This document shows positions 50,664 through 59,567 of a stretch of DNA of 64,000 nucleotides, in pieces. The stretch's first letter is position 1; each line of letters starts with the position of its first letter. The notes below the pieces were generated by a model that ran no database searches, was not told the origin of the DNA, and saw only the letters and a list, made by a program, of their open reading frames with translations. The position numbers were made by a program, and so were the translations under genes. Source of the DNA: JBHENC01 sp046262295 (GTDB taxonomy: Bacteria; Acidobacteriota; Blastocatellia; Pyrinomonadales; Pyrinomonadaceae); the NCBI GenBank assembly GCA_046262295.1, contig JBHENC010000006.1, forward strand, positions 124,001-188,000, read 5' to 3'.

Positions 50664-50672
50664 TATTATATT
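50644..50672 (+). promoter_or_regulatory. dnaK promoter
   Basis: Perfect -35 TTGACA (50644-50649), 17-bp spacer, -10 TATATT (50667-50672). The leader to the dnaK ATG is about 125 nt. Confidence 0.8.
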
Positions 50673-50804
50673 GTCTGGGTGTTCAAGTTGCATAGTTTCC
50701 ATCTTTCAGCTTTGTTGCTGATGAAATTTTCTGATATGGACGCGCTCACGCCGATTTCCGCTACGGAGTCGGCCTGAAATCTACTCTGGAGAAGAAGAAA
50801 GAAT

Positions 50805-52748
50805 ATGAGCAAGATTATCGGTATTGATCTGGGCACGACAAACTCTGTGGTGGCCGTGATGGAAGGCGGCGAGCCGACCGTGATTACCAACTCGGAAGGC
50901 GGGCGCACGACGCCCTCCGTTGTCGCTTTCACAAAGGACGGCAATCGCCTCGTCGGGCAGGTTGCCAAGCGGCAGGCGGTCACGAACCCGGAAAACACTG
51001 TCTATTCGATCAAGCGTTTTATGGGTCGCCGTTTCGATGAAGTGACCGAAGAGATCAAACAAGTTCCGTATAAAGTACAGGCCGCCGGAACCGGCGATGT
51101 GCGCGTCACGGCGAGCGGCAAAGACTATCCGCCGCCGGAAATCTCCGCAATGATTCTGCAAAAAATGAAGCAGTCGGCGGAAGATTATCTCGGCCAGAAA
51201 GTTGATAAAGCGGTCATCACCGTGCCCGCTTACTTTAACGATGCGCAACGTCAGGCGACGAAAGACGCGGGCAAAATCGCCGGACTCGAAGTGATGCGCA
51301 TCGTCAACGAGCCGACGGCTGCCGCGCTCGCCTACGGTTTAGATAAAAAGAAAGATGAAACCATCGCCGTGTTCGATTTCGGCGGCGGAACCTTCGATGT
51401 CTCCATCTTGGAAGTCGGCGAAGGCGTCGTCGAAGTGAAATCCACGAACGGCGACACGCACCTCGGCGGCGACGACATAGACGAACGCCTGATGGAATGG
51501 ATTACGGAAGAGTTCAAAAAGGATCAGGGCATTGACCTTTCAAACGACAAGATGGCTTTGCAGCGTTTGAAGGAAGCGGCGGAGAAGGCCAAGATCGAGC
51601 TGTCTACTGCGGTAGAGACGGAGATTAATCTGCCGTTCATCACCGCCGACCAATCGGGGCCGAAGCATCTCGTGATGAAACTGACGCGCGCGAAGTTCGA
51701 GCAGTTAATCGAAGCGATTTTGCAGCGTCTGAAAGCTCCCGTCGAGCAGGCGATCAAGGATGCCGGAATTGACGCGAAGAAGGTTGACGAAGTAGTGCTC
51801 GTCGGCGGTTCGACGCGCATCCCGCGCGTGCAGGAGATGGTCAAGGATTTGTTCGGTAAAGAGCCTAACAAATCTGTCAACCCGGATGAAGTCGTCGCCA
51901 TCGGCGCGGCGGTGCAGGCCGGTGTTTTGTCGGGCGAGAAGACAGACATTCTCTTGCTTGACGTGACGCCGCTTTCGCTCGGCATCGAAACCTTGGGCGG
52001 CGTGTTCACGAAGTTGATCGAACGCAACACTACGATTCCGACGAGAAAATCGGAAGTCTTTTCGACGGCTTCGGATAATCAAACAAGCGTCGAAGTTCAT
52101 GTGCTTCAGGGCGAGCGTCCGATGGCGGGCGACAATCGCACGCTCGGCAAGTTTCACTTGATCGGTATTCCGCCCGCGCCGCGCGGTATGCCGCAGGTCG
52201 AAGTTACGTTCGACATAGACGCCAACGGTATCGTCAATGTGTCCGCCAAAGATATGGGCACGGGACGCGAGCAGAAGATCACCATCACGGCGTCAAGCGG
52301 TCTCTCGAAAGATGAGATAGACAAGATGATGCGCGAGGCCGATTCGCACTCTTCCGAAGATGCGAAGAAGCGCGAAGAAATAGAATCGCGCAACCGTCTC
52401 GATTCGCTGACCTATCAGGTGGAGAAGACGTTTACGGAGAACCGCGAGAAGTTAGATGGCACGTCGGCGACTGAAATGGAAGCGGCGATTGCCGACGCGA
52501 AGAAGGCGACGGAAGAGGGCGGTGTCGAAAGAATGAACGACGCTTTTAACCGCCTGCAAACGGCTTCGCACAAACTCGCCGAGGCGCTTTATCAACAAAG
52601 CGGCACGGCGACGGGCGGTGACAACGCGGGCGAGCAGGCTTCGGCGGCGGGCGCGGGCGCCGCAACCGGCAACGCTTCGCAAGGAGCGACGGGCGGCGAA
52701 GACAACGTCATTGATGCCGAATACGTTGATGTGGACGAAAACAAGTAA
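50805..52748 (+). CDS. dnaK: Hsp70 chaperone DnaK
   Basis: A 647-residue ATP-dependent chaperone that binds exposed hydrophobic segments of unfolded proteins with DnaJ and GrpE. Actin-like ATPase motifs are clear: GIDLGTTNSVVAVMEGG at the N-terminus, VNEPTAAALAYGLD and FDFGGGTFDVSIL, then VGGSTRIPRVQ; the linker DVTPLSLGIETLGGV leads to the substrate-binding domain. A Gly/Ala-rich tail precedes the end DAEYVDVDENK, related to the usual EEVD-like ending. GAAGAAAGA precedes ATG. The promoter carries an HspR-type operator. grpE is not between dnaK and dnaJ, unlike in the classic actinobacterial operon. Confidence 0.98.
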   Translation: MSKIIGIDLGTTNSVVAVMEGGEPTVITNSEGGRTTPSVVAFTKDGNRLVGQVAKRQAVTNPENTVYSIKRFMGRRFDEVTEEIKQVPYKVQAAGTGDVRVTASGKDYPPPEISAMILQKMKQSAEDYLGQKVDKAVITVPAYFNDAQRQATKDAGKIAGLEVMRIVNEPTAAALAYGLDKKKDETIAVFDFGGGTFDVSILEVGEGVVEVKSTNGDTHLGGDDIDERLMEWITEEFKKDQGIDLSNDKMALQRLKEAAEKAKIELSTAVETEINLPFITADQSGPKHLVMKLTRAKFEQLIEAILQRLKAPVEQAIKDAGIDAKKVDEVVLVGGSTRIPRVQEMVKDLFGKEPNKSVNPDEVVAIGAAVQAGVLSGEKTDILLLDVTPLSLGIETLGGVFTKLIERNTTIPTRKSEVFSTASDNQTSVEVHVLQGERPMAGDNRTLGKFHLIGIPPAPRGMPQVEVTFDIDANGIVNVSAKDMGTGREQKITITASSGLSKDEIDKMMREADSHSSEDAKKREEIESRNRLDSLTYQVEKTFTENREKLDGTSATEMEAAIADAKKATEEGGVERMNDAFNRLQTASHKLAEALYQQSGTATGGDNAGEQASAAGAGAATGNASQGATGGEDNVIDAEYVDVDENK

Positions 52749-52752
52749 AGCA

Positions 52753-52860
52753 GATTTTAGATTTGCGAACGCCGATTTGCGATTGGAAGAAAAGTAAAGA
52801 TGTGAACTTTCGCGTTGATTCTTTATGCCGCTTCCAATCGCAAATTGCAATTCTAAAATC
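52753..52860. repeat. palindromic intergenic repeat, family B copy 2
   Basis: GATTTTAGATTTGCG at 52753 and GATTTGCGATTGGAAG (52774-52789) pair with CTTCCAATCGCAAATTGC (from 52831) and TCTAAAATC (ending 52860), giving a long hairpin with a loop of about 40 nt. It fills the dnaK-dnaJ gap and shares TTTTAGATTTGCGA and GATTTGCGATT with the copy at 49857. Confidence 0.82.
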
Positions 52861-52873
52861 GTAAATTTCACTG

Positions 52874-54064
52874 ATGGCAAAAGAAGATTTTTACAAAGTG
52901 CTCGGCATCAAACGCGACGCCAAGCCGGAAGAGATCAAGAAGGCCTACCGCAGGCTGGCGCGCAAGTATCACCCGGACGTGAATCCGGGCGACAAGTCTG
53001 CGGAAGAACGCTTTAAGTTGATTACGGAAGCGCACGACGTGCTCTCCGATCCGAAAAAGCGCGGCGTCTATGATCGCTTCGGTCAATACTCCGACAACCT
53101 TGCGGACGCGGCTTCACGCGGCGCGGCGGGCGGCGGCGGGCGCGCGGGCGCGAGTCCCGGCGGCTTTGATTTTGAAGGCTTCGATTGGAGCAACATTCCC
53201 GGTGCAGGCGCGGGCGGCGGCAATGCGTCGGGCGGTTCCAGCTTCCGTGACATCTTCGCAGATTTATTCGGTGGTGGCGGTAGTTCGCGCGTCGAACATG
53301 AACCGCTGCGCCCGCAAGCCCAGCGCGGCGCAGACATCGAAATGCCACTCGCGCTTTCCTTTGAGGAAGCTGTCAAAGGCATGACGACCAACATCACCGT
53401 CAATCGTTCCGAGCAGTGTTCGCGCTGCAACGGCGCGGGCGACACGGGCGGCCCCGTCGTCGTGTGTTCGACCTGCAAAGGCTCCGGGCAAGTGCAACGC
53501 ACGGGCGGGCGTCTGCGTTTTTCGCAGGAGTGCCCGGACTGCAACGGCACTGGCAAACGCCGCCAGCCGTGTTCGCTATGTAACGGCAAAGGCGTTGTGC
53601 CGAAGACGGAGACGGTCAAGGTGCGCATTCCGGCGGGCGTTGACACGGGTTCGCGCGTGCGCATTCCGGGCAAGGGCGCGGGCGGGCGTCTCGGCGCGCC
53701 TCCCGGCGACCTCTTTATCATCACGAACGTCGGGCGACACCAATTTTTCACGCGCAAGGGCGATAATATTTACGTGACCGTACCCTTGACCGTGCCGGAA
53801 GCCGCGCTCGGCGCGAAGATAGAAGTGCCGACCGTTGAAGGCAAAGCGCAACTGCGCATTCCGCCCGGCACGCAGTCCGGCCAAAAATTTCGCCTGCGCG
53901 AACGCGGCGCACACTCTCTGCGCAACCCGCAGGCGCGCGGCGACCAATTCGTCGAAGTGCAGGTCACGCTGCCTAAAGTAGTCTCCGAAGAAACAAAAGA
54001 TTTACTACGCCGCTTCGCGCAAATGAACCCGGAGAATCCGCGCGTCGCAATGGGATTGGAATAG
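52874..54064 (+). CDS. dnaJ: chaperone DnaJ
   Basis: A 396-residue type I J-protein that stimulates DnaK ATPase. The J domain (residues 1-68) has HPD at 33-35. A Gly-rich region (about 75-130) precedes the zinc domain with four CxxCxGxG repeats (CSRCNGAG, CSTCKGSG, CPDCNGTG, CSLCNGKG). The C-terminal substrate domain ends at LRRFAQMNPENPRVAMG. Length is normal. Gene order dnaK-dnaJ-hspR with gaps of 125 and 82 bp, each filled with a palindromic repeat, suggests one operon interrupted by mobile repeats. Confidence 0.97.
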   Translation: MAKEDFYKVLGIKRDAKPEEIKKAYRRLARKYHPDVNPGDKSAEERFKLITEAHDVLSDPKKRGVYDRFGQYSDNLADAASRGAAGGGGRAGASPGGFDFEGFDWSNIPGAGAGGGNASGGSSFRDIFADLFGGGGSSRVEHEPLRPQAQRGADIEMPLALSFEEAVKGMTTNITVNRSEQCSRCNGAGDTGGPVVVCSTCKGSGQVQRTGGRLRFSQECPDCNGTGKRRQPCSLCNGKGVVPKTETVKVRIPAGVDTGSRVRIPGKGAGGRLGAPPGDLFIITNVGRHQFFTRKGDNIYVTVPLTVPEAALGAKIEVPTVEGKAQLRIPPGTQSGQKFRLRERGAHSLRNPQARGDQFVEVQVTLPKVVSEETKDLLRRFAQMNPENPRVAMGLE

Positions 54065-54134
54065 ATGTTGGATATTAGATGTCAGATGCTGGTAAAGACC
54101 GGTAGACGATTCTGACATCTAATATCCAACATCT
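54063..54134. repeat. palindromic intergenic repeat, family A copy 2
   Basis: A 24-bp perfect inverted repeat: from 54063 to 54086 (AGATGTTGGATATTAGATG, ending TCAGA) and its complement at 54111-54134, 24-nt loop. It starts within the dnaJ stop codon and ends 12 bp before the hspR ATG. AGATGTTGGAT is shared with the copy at 4374. Confidence 0.85.
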
Positions 54135-54146
54135 GACATCTGTTTT

Positions 54147-54551
54147 ATGAAACGCAACGCTCGCACATATACGATCAGCGCGGTGGCCGCCGAGTACGAC
54201 ATACACCCGCAGACCCTGCGTTTGTATGAGCGCGAAGGCTTGCTTGCGCCCTCGCGTTCGGTGGGCAACACGCGGCTTTACACGGACACAGACCTCGAAC
54301 GCCTCGAAGTGATTTTATCGCTGACGCGCGACCTCGGCGTCAATCTCGCAGGCGTCGAGATTATTCTCAATATGCGCGAAAAGATGGACGCGATGCAGCA
54401 GGAGTTCGAGCGGTTTTTCGTTTACCTGCAAGCGCACGCCGACGAGTTTTCGCGCTTTACGGAAGCGCCGGTGGATGCGCCGCCGGGCGCGCTCGTGCCC
54501 TCTACGCGCGCCGCCCTGCTACGCCGCCGCAGCAATTTCACGCGCGGATAA
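54147..54551 (+). CDS. hspR: MerR-family heat-shock repressor HspR
   Basis: A 134-residue DNA-binding protein. The MerR-type winged helix-turn-helix (YTISAVAAEYDIHPQTLRLY, then EREGLLAPSRSVGNTRLYTD) is followed by LERLEVILSLTRDLGVNLAGVEIILNM, in which the LG-VNLAGVE-I-L block is the HspR signature. A coiled-coil helix (about 78-100) and a poorly conserved tail follow. HspR represses the dnaK operon and often clpB, with DnaK as co-repressor in Streptomyces. Position at the end of the dnaK operon and the matching operator at 50643 support the name. No ribosome site is visible because the palindromic repeat ends just before the ATG. Confidence 0.9.
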   Translation: MKRNARTYTISAVAAEYDIHPQTLRLYEREGLLAPSRSVGNTRLYTDTDLERLEVILSLTRDLGVNLAGVEIILNMREKMDAMQQEFERFFVYLQAHADEFSRFTEAPVDAPPGALVPSTRAALLRRRSNFTRG

Positions 54552-54839
54552 TAACCCTCAAAAAAATCTTGTGCTTTGCGCCCGCGCGGTGCTAAAGTCT
54601 GCCCTTCAGCGTGCTCCATAGTGCCTTGCCCGTTGCAATCGGAACACGCTGATTCCGGCTCATGCGCGCCGCGCTTCCTTAACTTAAAGCCGCCGCGCTG
54701 ATCCTCTCGAAAATTCAAAACTTAGAGTTTGTCGAAAACTCCATGCGTCGCTTCGGCTTCGTTTGTGTGCCGCCGTATCGGGCACGGCTGTCTACCGAAT
54801 TCGTCGCGGCCTCAACCTCATTAGGAGAGCGACCACATC

Positions 54840-57800
54840 ATGAGAATTCAACCTCACTGCTTTTTCCAAAAGCCGTTTGCGTCCGCCCTTTTATTGCTTG
54901 CCGCATTCGTTACAGGCAGCCATGCGCAAGACCTCGACAACGCGACGATCAGCGGGCGCGTGCTAGACCAGACCGGCGCGCTCATTCCGAACGCGAACGT
55001 CACCGTCAAACTTCAAGCCAACGGCATCGAACGCCGTCTGCACAGCGACGAAGAAGGCCGCTATCGTTTCATACAGCTCGAACCCGGCACGTATGAACTG
55101 CGCGCCGACGCCGCAGGCTTTGCGACGCAAACGCTCGGTAACATCTCCGCCATCGCCGGGCAAAACATTCGGTTAGACGTTACGCTTTATCCCGCCGACA
55201 TCGTTTCAAACCCCGTGACTGTCAACGCCGCCGATGCGCCGCCTGTTGATACGACGCGGACGATTGTCGGCGGCACTGTGACGCGCGCCGAAGTGGAAAC
55301 TCTGCCCGTTGCGACACGTTCGCCTCTCGATCTGATCTTCACGCTCGGCGGCGTTACGGAAGAACCGCTTTCGTCGCGCGATCTGGCGGAAGACCGCAAC
55401 CAGAACCCGCGCGCAACACCCGAAGAAGCCGGAATCTTTTCGCTTGCAGGTGGCGCGGCCTCTTCCAACAACATTACGATTGACGGCCTAGACAACAACG
55501 ACGACCGCGCCGCACGCGAACGCTTTCAACCATCCATCGAAGCCGTTGATGAAGTGCAAATTATCCGCAATCAATTTTCGGCGGAGTACGGGCGCGCCAG
55601 CGGCGGTCGCGTCAATTTGCGCACACGCAGCGGCGCAAACAGATTTCGCGGGCGTCTCTTCTATTTCTTCCGCGACGAATCCTTAAACGCCAACAGTTTT
55701 TATAACAACCTGCGCGGCCTCAAACGCCTGCCGTTACAGGAACACAATCCCGGTTTCACCTTAAGCGGCGCGCTTTATCTGCCGCGCTTCGGCGAAAATC
55801 GTTCCGCGCTCATTAAAGAACGCAATCGCACGTTCTTCTTTGTCGCTTACGAATACGACACGCTGCTCGACACCGCGCTCGTTGACACGCTCGTGCCCGT
55901 AGAGCGAAACGATTCCTTTCCGTTGCCGCCGCCGACAACTCTCGACGCACGCCGTTTGGAAACTGTTAGCGCGCCAAGCTTGCGAGCTGAGGTTGCGCCC
56001 TTCGTCGAAACGATCAGCACGCCGCAACGCAATCATATTTTTACCGCGCGCATAGACCACAAATACACGCAAGCGCACAACGCCTCGTTTCTTCTTCAAC
56101 TCGGACGCCTGAAAAACTTGCGGCAGTTCGGTGGCGGCCTGCGCCTCGCCGAATCCTTGCAAGGCCGCACGCGCAACACAGACGCGCTCGCTTATTCCGA
56201 TAACTACGTTCTCTCGCCGAACATCGTTAACCAACTGCGCTTTCAACTCTCGCGCCTCTCGCCCGCATTTGAAGCGCGTAACAATTCGAGTCCCGTCGTG
56301 CTCATCAGCATCAACGATCCTTTGCCGTCCGACAATCCAGCCAATCGTGACGGCACGCTCGTCGTCGGTTCATCAACCACCGGCGCATCTGATCGCCGCG
56401 AACATCGCTTTCAAATTCAAGATGTCTTCTCGTCCCAACACGGCGCACACTCCTTGAAGTTCGGTGCGGACGTGCAGCGCATACGCTCTACGTTTATTGA
56501 TCTGGCGGACGCTTCCGGCACTTTCAATTTCGATAGCGCGGGCGATTTTCTCGCAAATTTGCCTTCACGATTCCGGCAGAATTTTCAGACCGAATCAACG
56601 CAGCGCAACACCTACACGGGCTTCTTCGCGCAGGATGAATGGCGCGTGCGTTCCAATCTCACTGTGAGCTACGGCGTGCGCTACGAAAACGAAACGATCA
56701 TCCGGGATAAAAATAACTTCGCGCCCCGCTTCGCTCTCGCCTACGATCCGCTCCGCTCCGGCAAGACCGTGATACGTCTCGGCGCGGGCATCTTTTACAA
56801 TCGCGCGTTGCTCCGCACGATAGACGATTTCACGCTCGGCCAGCAGCGGCTTTTCGTTGACACGGATACGGCGCTCGATCCTGCGACGGGCAAGCGTCTC
56901 ACTCCGGCGCAACAAAGTTTTCTTGCGACACAACGCAATTCAAACGCGACGCAACAACAACTTCGCAGCTTCGTCGTCAGCAATCTCAATTTTCCGCAAA
57001 CGCTCAACGCCGATTCGCCGCTCGTCGCGTGGCTCGGCGGATTGCAAACAAGCTTCTCGCGCCGTCTCGACCCCGCGTTGCGTATCCCCGAAAGCTATCA
57101 GGCCAACATCGGCTTCGAGCGCGAAGTCGGCAAGGCTTTCGTTCTCGAAGCCAACTACACTTTCAATCGCGGGATACACCTGTTTCGTGAATTCAACGCC
57201 AACGCGCCCGTGTTGCCGCGCGGCTTCAAAACTTTCACGGACTATCTCTTGTCGCGCGACTTCCCGAATTTTCGCAGCAACGATTTACCGCGCCCGCTCT
57301 ACAACACCACTGGCTCGACGGCGCCCGCCGGTGAACTCGTGCGCTTCGTGCTCGGCGCATCAAACACAAGCGACGCCAATAACATCAATCGCATCTTTGA
57401 CGCGGGCGTGCCCGTCTCCGTGATTAATCTCAACAGCGTTAACTCTACGCTTGCGCTCAACGCCGCGCTCGGCGCGATTGATAATTTGCGGCCTGACCCG
57501 ACGCGCGCCGAAGTCGAGCAGCTTGCCTCCATCGGCAACAGTTTTTATCACGGCCTGACCATCGAAGCGCGCCGCCGTTTCAATCGCAACGAAGGTGGAT
57601 TCGGTTATTCGTACCGCGCTGCTTACACGTATTCGCGCTTGAGGGATGACGGCATCGTGAACACTTCGGACGCGCTTGTGCCCGGCGACTTTCGCAATGA
57701 GCGCGCGCGAAGCTTGCTTGATCGCCGCCACCGCTTCGTTCTCTCCGGCCTACTCGACACGCCGCGCTATCTTGGCAAACTTCGCTTTTCGACAATCCTG

Positions 57801-58271
57801 CGTGCGGCATCCGGTGCGCCGTTCAATATTTCCATCGGCGGCGTTGATCGTAATCTCGATGATGTCGGCAACGACCGTCCGGTTTTTACGGGCAACGCGC
57901 GTTTGCTCCGCGCAAGGCGTCCGGGCGCGCCGATTGATCCGACGATCCTGAACGCTTTCGCGCTGCCGGTCATCGGGCAGGCGGGGAATCTGCCGCGCAA
58001 TGCGGCCAGCGGCCCCACGCTTTTCCTGTTCGACTTGAACGTGACGCGCGAGTTTCGCGTGCGCGATAAAGTGCGGTTGCGTCCCGTCGTCGAGTTCGAT
58101 AACGTGCTCAACAAAACCGTCTTCGGCTTCGGCACGCAGTTCATAGACTTCAACGCCTTCAGCCCGACGGCAAGCGAAGAGACGCGACAAAGATTCGTTG
58201 ATAATTTTCTCGTCGCCACGCGCACACTGCGCCCGCGCATGATTCGCGTCGGGCTGCGTTTCGATTTCTAA
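54840..58271 (+). CDS. Oar-like TonB-dependent receptor, second copy
   Basis: An 1143-residue outer-membrane receptor of the same architecture as that at 8636 but not a recent duplicate. Signal peptide to about residue 30 (GSHAQ), carboxypeptidase-regulatory-like domain (about 35-115: TISGRVLDQTGALIPNANVTV, GRYRFIQLEPGTYELRADA), plug (about 150-270, with ITIDGLDNNDDRAA and GRASGGRVNLRTRSGANRFRG) and barrel ending in GLRFDF. AGGAGAG is 11 bases before ATG. The 288-bp upstream region holds nothing I recognise besides this ribosome site. Substrate unknown. Confidence 0.9.
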   Translation: MRIQPHCFFQKPFASALLLLAAFVTGSHAQDLDNATISGRVLDQTGALIPNANVTVKLQANGIERRLHSDEEGRYRFIQLEPGTYELRADAAGFATQTLGNISAIAGQNIRLDVTLYPADIVSNPVTVNAADAPPVDTTRTIVGGTVTRAEVETLPVATRSPLDLIFTLGGVTEEPLSSRDLAEDRNQNPRATPEEAGIFSLAGGAASSNNITIDGLDNNDDRAARERFQPSIEAVDEVQIIRNQFSAEYGRASGGRVNLRTRSGANRFRGRLFYFFRDESLNANSFYNNLRGLKRLPLQEHNPGFTLSGALYLPRFGENRSALIKERNRTFFFVAYEYDTLLDTALVDTLVPVERNDSFPLPPPTTLDARRLETVSAPSLRAEVAPFVETISTPQRNHIFTARIDHKYTQAHNASFLLQLGRLKNLRQFGGGLRLAESLQGRTRNTDALAYSDNYVLSPNIVNQLRFQLSRLSPAFEARNNSSPVVLISINDPLPSDNPANRDGTLVVGSSTTGASDRREHRFQIQDVFSSQHGAHSLKFGADVQRIRSTFIDLADASGTFNFDSAGDFLANLPSRFRQNFQTESTQRNTYTGFFAQDEWRVRSNLTVSYGVRYENETIIRDKNNFAPRFALAYDPLRSGKTVIRLGAGIFYNRALLRTIDDFTLGQQRLFVDTDTALDPATGKRLTPAQQSFLATQRNSNATQQQLRSFVVSNLNFPQTLNADSPLVAWLGGLQTSFSRRLDPALRIPESYQANIGFEREVGKAFVLEANYTFNRGIHLFREFNANAPVLPRGFKTFTDYLLSRDFPNFRSNDLPRPLYNTTGSTAPAGELVRFVLGASNTSDANNINRIFDAGVPVSVINLNSVNSTLALNAALGAIDNLRPDPTRAEVEQLASIGNSFYHGLTIEARRRFNRNEGGFGYSYRAAYTYSRLRDDGIVNTSDALVPGDFRNERARSLLDRRHRFVLSGLLDTPRYLGKLRFSTILRAASGAPFNISIGGVDRNLDDVGNDRPVFTGNARLLRARRPGAPIDPTILNAFALPVIGQAGNLPRNAASGPTLFLFDLNVTREFRVRDKVRLRPVVEFDNVLNKTVFGFGTQFIDFNAFSPTASEETRQRFVDNFLVATRTLRPRMIRVGLRFDF

Positions 58272-58327
58272 AAATCGGGGTTCGCTATTTGAGGCGCGCT
58301 CGTTGATTATTCATCGCCCGAAAATAA

Positions 58328-58359
58328 AAAAGGATGCCTTCTGTGGAAGACAGCCTTTT
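58328..58359 (+). terminator. terminator hairpin after second receptor
   Basis: AAAAGGATGCCTTC (58328-58341) pairs with GAAGACAGCCTTTT (58346-58359), two mismatches, loop of four. It separates two convergent genes. Confidence 0.7.
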
Positions 58360-58433
58360 CATTTCGTTTAAGCGCCTTGCGTAAGTCGGGCGCGAAACCA
58401 AACGACGGACGATAAGAGTCGTCGTGGGCATCG

Positions 58434-59411
58434 CTATTGTGCTAATTCTTCGTTGCGCCGTTGCCGTTTCTTGGCGAGCAATTGTTCGTCGGCGATGCGA
58501 ATCAGTGTTTCGGGCGTGGTGTCGTCTGACGGATAAACGGCGAGGCCGAAACTCATCCCGAAGGAAGCGGGAGCGCCTTCTTTTGCGCCGAGTTCTTTGA
58601 AGGCTTGCTGCACGCGCTGCATCAAGCTTGCCGCACTCTCTTTCTCCGTTTCGGGAAGGATGACGCTGAATTCGTCGCCGCCGTAGCGACAGATGATGTC
58701 GGTTTCGCGTAGCGCGTCGGTAAAGCTCTGCGCGCATTTTGCGAGCAGGCGATCACCGAATTGATGCCCGGCCTTGTCGTTAACCGCCTTGAAATCGTCA
58801 AGGTCAATGAGCGCGATAGTGAGCGTGTTTTCGTAGCGCGCGGCGCGTTTGATTTCTTCTGATAAGCGTTCGTAAAAAGTTCTGTGATTATAGAGTCCCG
58901 TCAAACTATCGGTACGCGAGAGATGAAGCAACTCGCCCGTGTGCTCTGCAACGAAAGCCTCGATGGTGGCGCGCGTCGCTTCGTCAACGGCAAGCCCGAC
59001 GCGGCGATAAATCGTCAACAGCGCGCTCGGGTCGCATCCGGTGGCAAATTGCGCGAGATGCTCCTGCAAGTAAAGGAAGATGTGTTCGCGTAGCAATTGA
59101 TACTCGCGGACGAGTTCCGCTACATCGAAGTGCTGGCGGGCGCGGACGCGGCCATGACGGGCGGCATTGATGATATGTGCGGTTTCAATCTGCCGGTTAT
59201 CCAGTTCCGCGACGCGCAGAATTTCGCGCAGCACGTGCGGCACGGAATCAATTAGCAGCGGTTCGGAAATGCCTTCGGTGGACGGCACTTCGCGGTCTGC
59301 GCGCACGGCTTCGAGCCAGCGTCGCACGATCTCGTCCGTGCCGCATTCGAGCAGTTTTTTGAAGTCTGTGAAATCGGTGATCGGGGTTGACTGCATAAAG
59401 GGGTGTGACAT
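58434..59411 (-). CDS. diguanylate cyclase with RsbRD-like N-terminal domain
   Basis: A 325-residue c-di-GMP synthase. The N-terminal region (about 1-165) resembles the RsbRD-type sensor domain (EIVRRWLEAVRADREVP, ELVREYQLLREHIFLYL). The GGDEF domain (about 170-320) has the active-site RYGGDEF and, five residues before it, RETD, matching the R-x-x-D inhibitory I-site, so product inhibition is likely. The substrate helix LIDLDDFKAVNDKAGHQFGD is intact. The frame reaches upstream to 59501, but GGAGCG before ATG 59411 marks the start. It follows the HD-GYP gene on the same strand. Confidence 0.9.
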   Translation of the reverse strand: MSHPFMQSTPITDFTDFKKLLECGTDEIVRRWLEAVRADREVPSTEGISEPLLIDSVPHVLREILRVAELDNRQIETAHIINAARHGRVRARQHFDVAELVREYQLLREHIFLYLQEHLAQFATGCDPSALLTIYRRVGLAVDEATRATIEAFVAEHTGELLHLSRTDSLTGLYNHRTFYERLSEEIKRAARYENTLTIALIDLDDFKAVNDKAGHQFGDRLLAKCAQSFTDALRETDIICRYGGDEFSVILPETEKESAASLMQRVQQAFKELGAKEGAPASFGMSFGLAVYPSDDTTPETLIRIADEQLLAKKRQRRNEELAQ

Positions 59412-59567
59412 TGGCGCTCCGCTTATTGTAGGGGAATTATCTGGCTGACGATTGATATACGAAGGGCGCGAAAAACATCGCCGCGAAACTGCTCCGGCCA
59501 AGATGCTTCTCGCGCCCTCTTCAACTGAATAAACGATGAACGCCCGCCGCGCTCCAGAAAAGCCGCT

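Noticed and set aside
50552..50804. CIRCE (HrcA) operator before dnaK
   Set aside because: TTAGCACTC-N9-GAGTGCTAA is absent; the inverted repeat present fits HspR instead.
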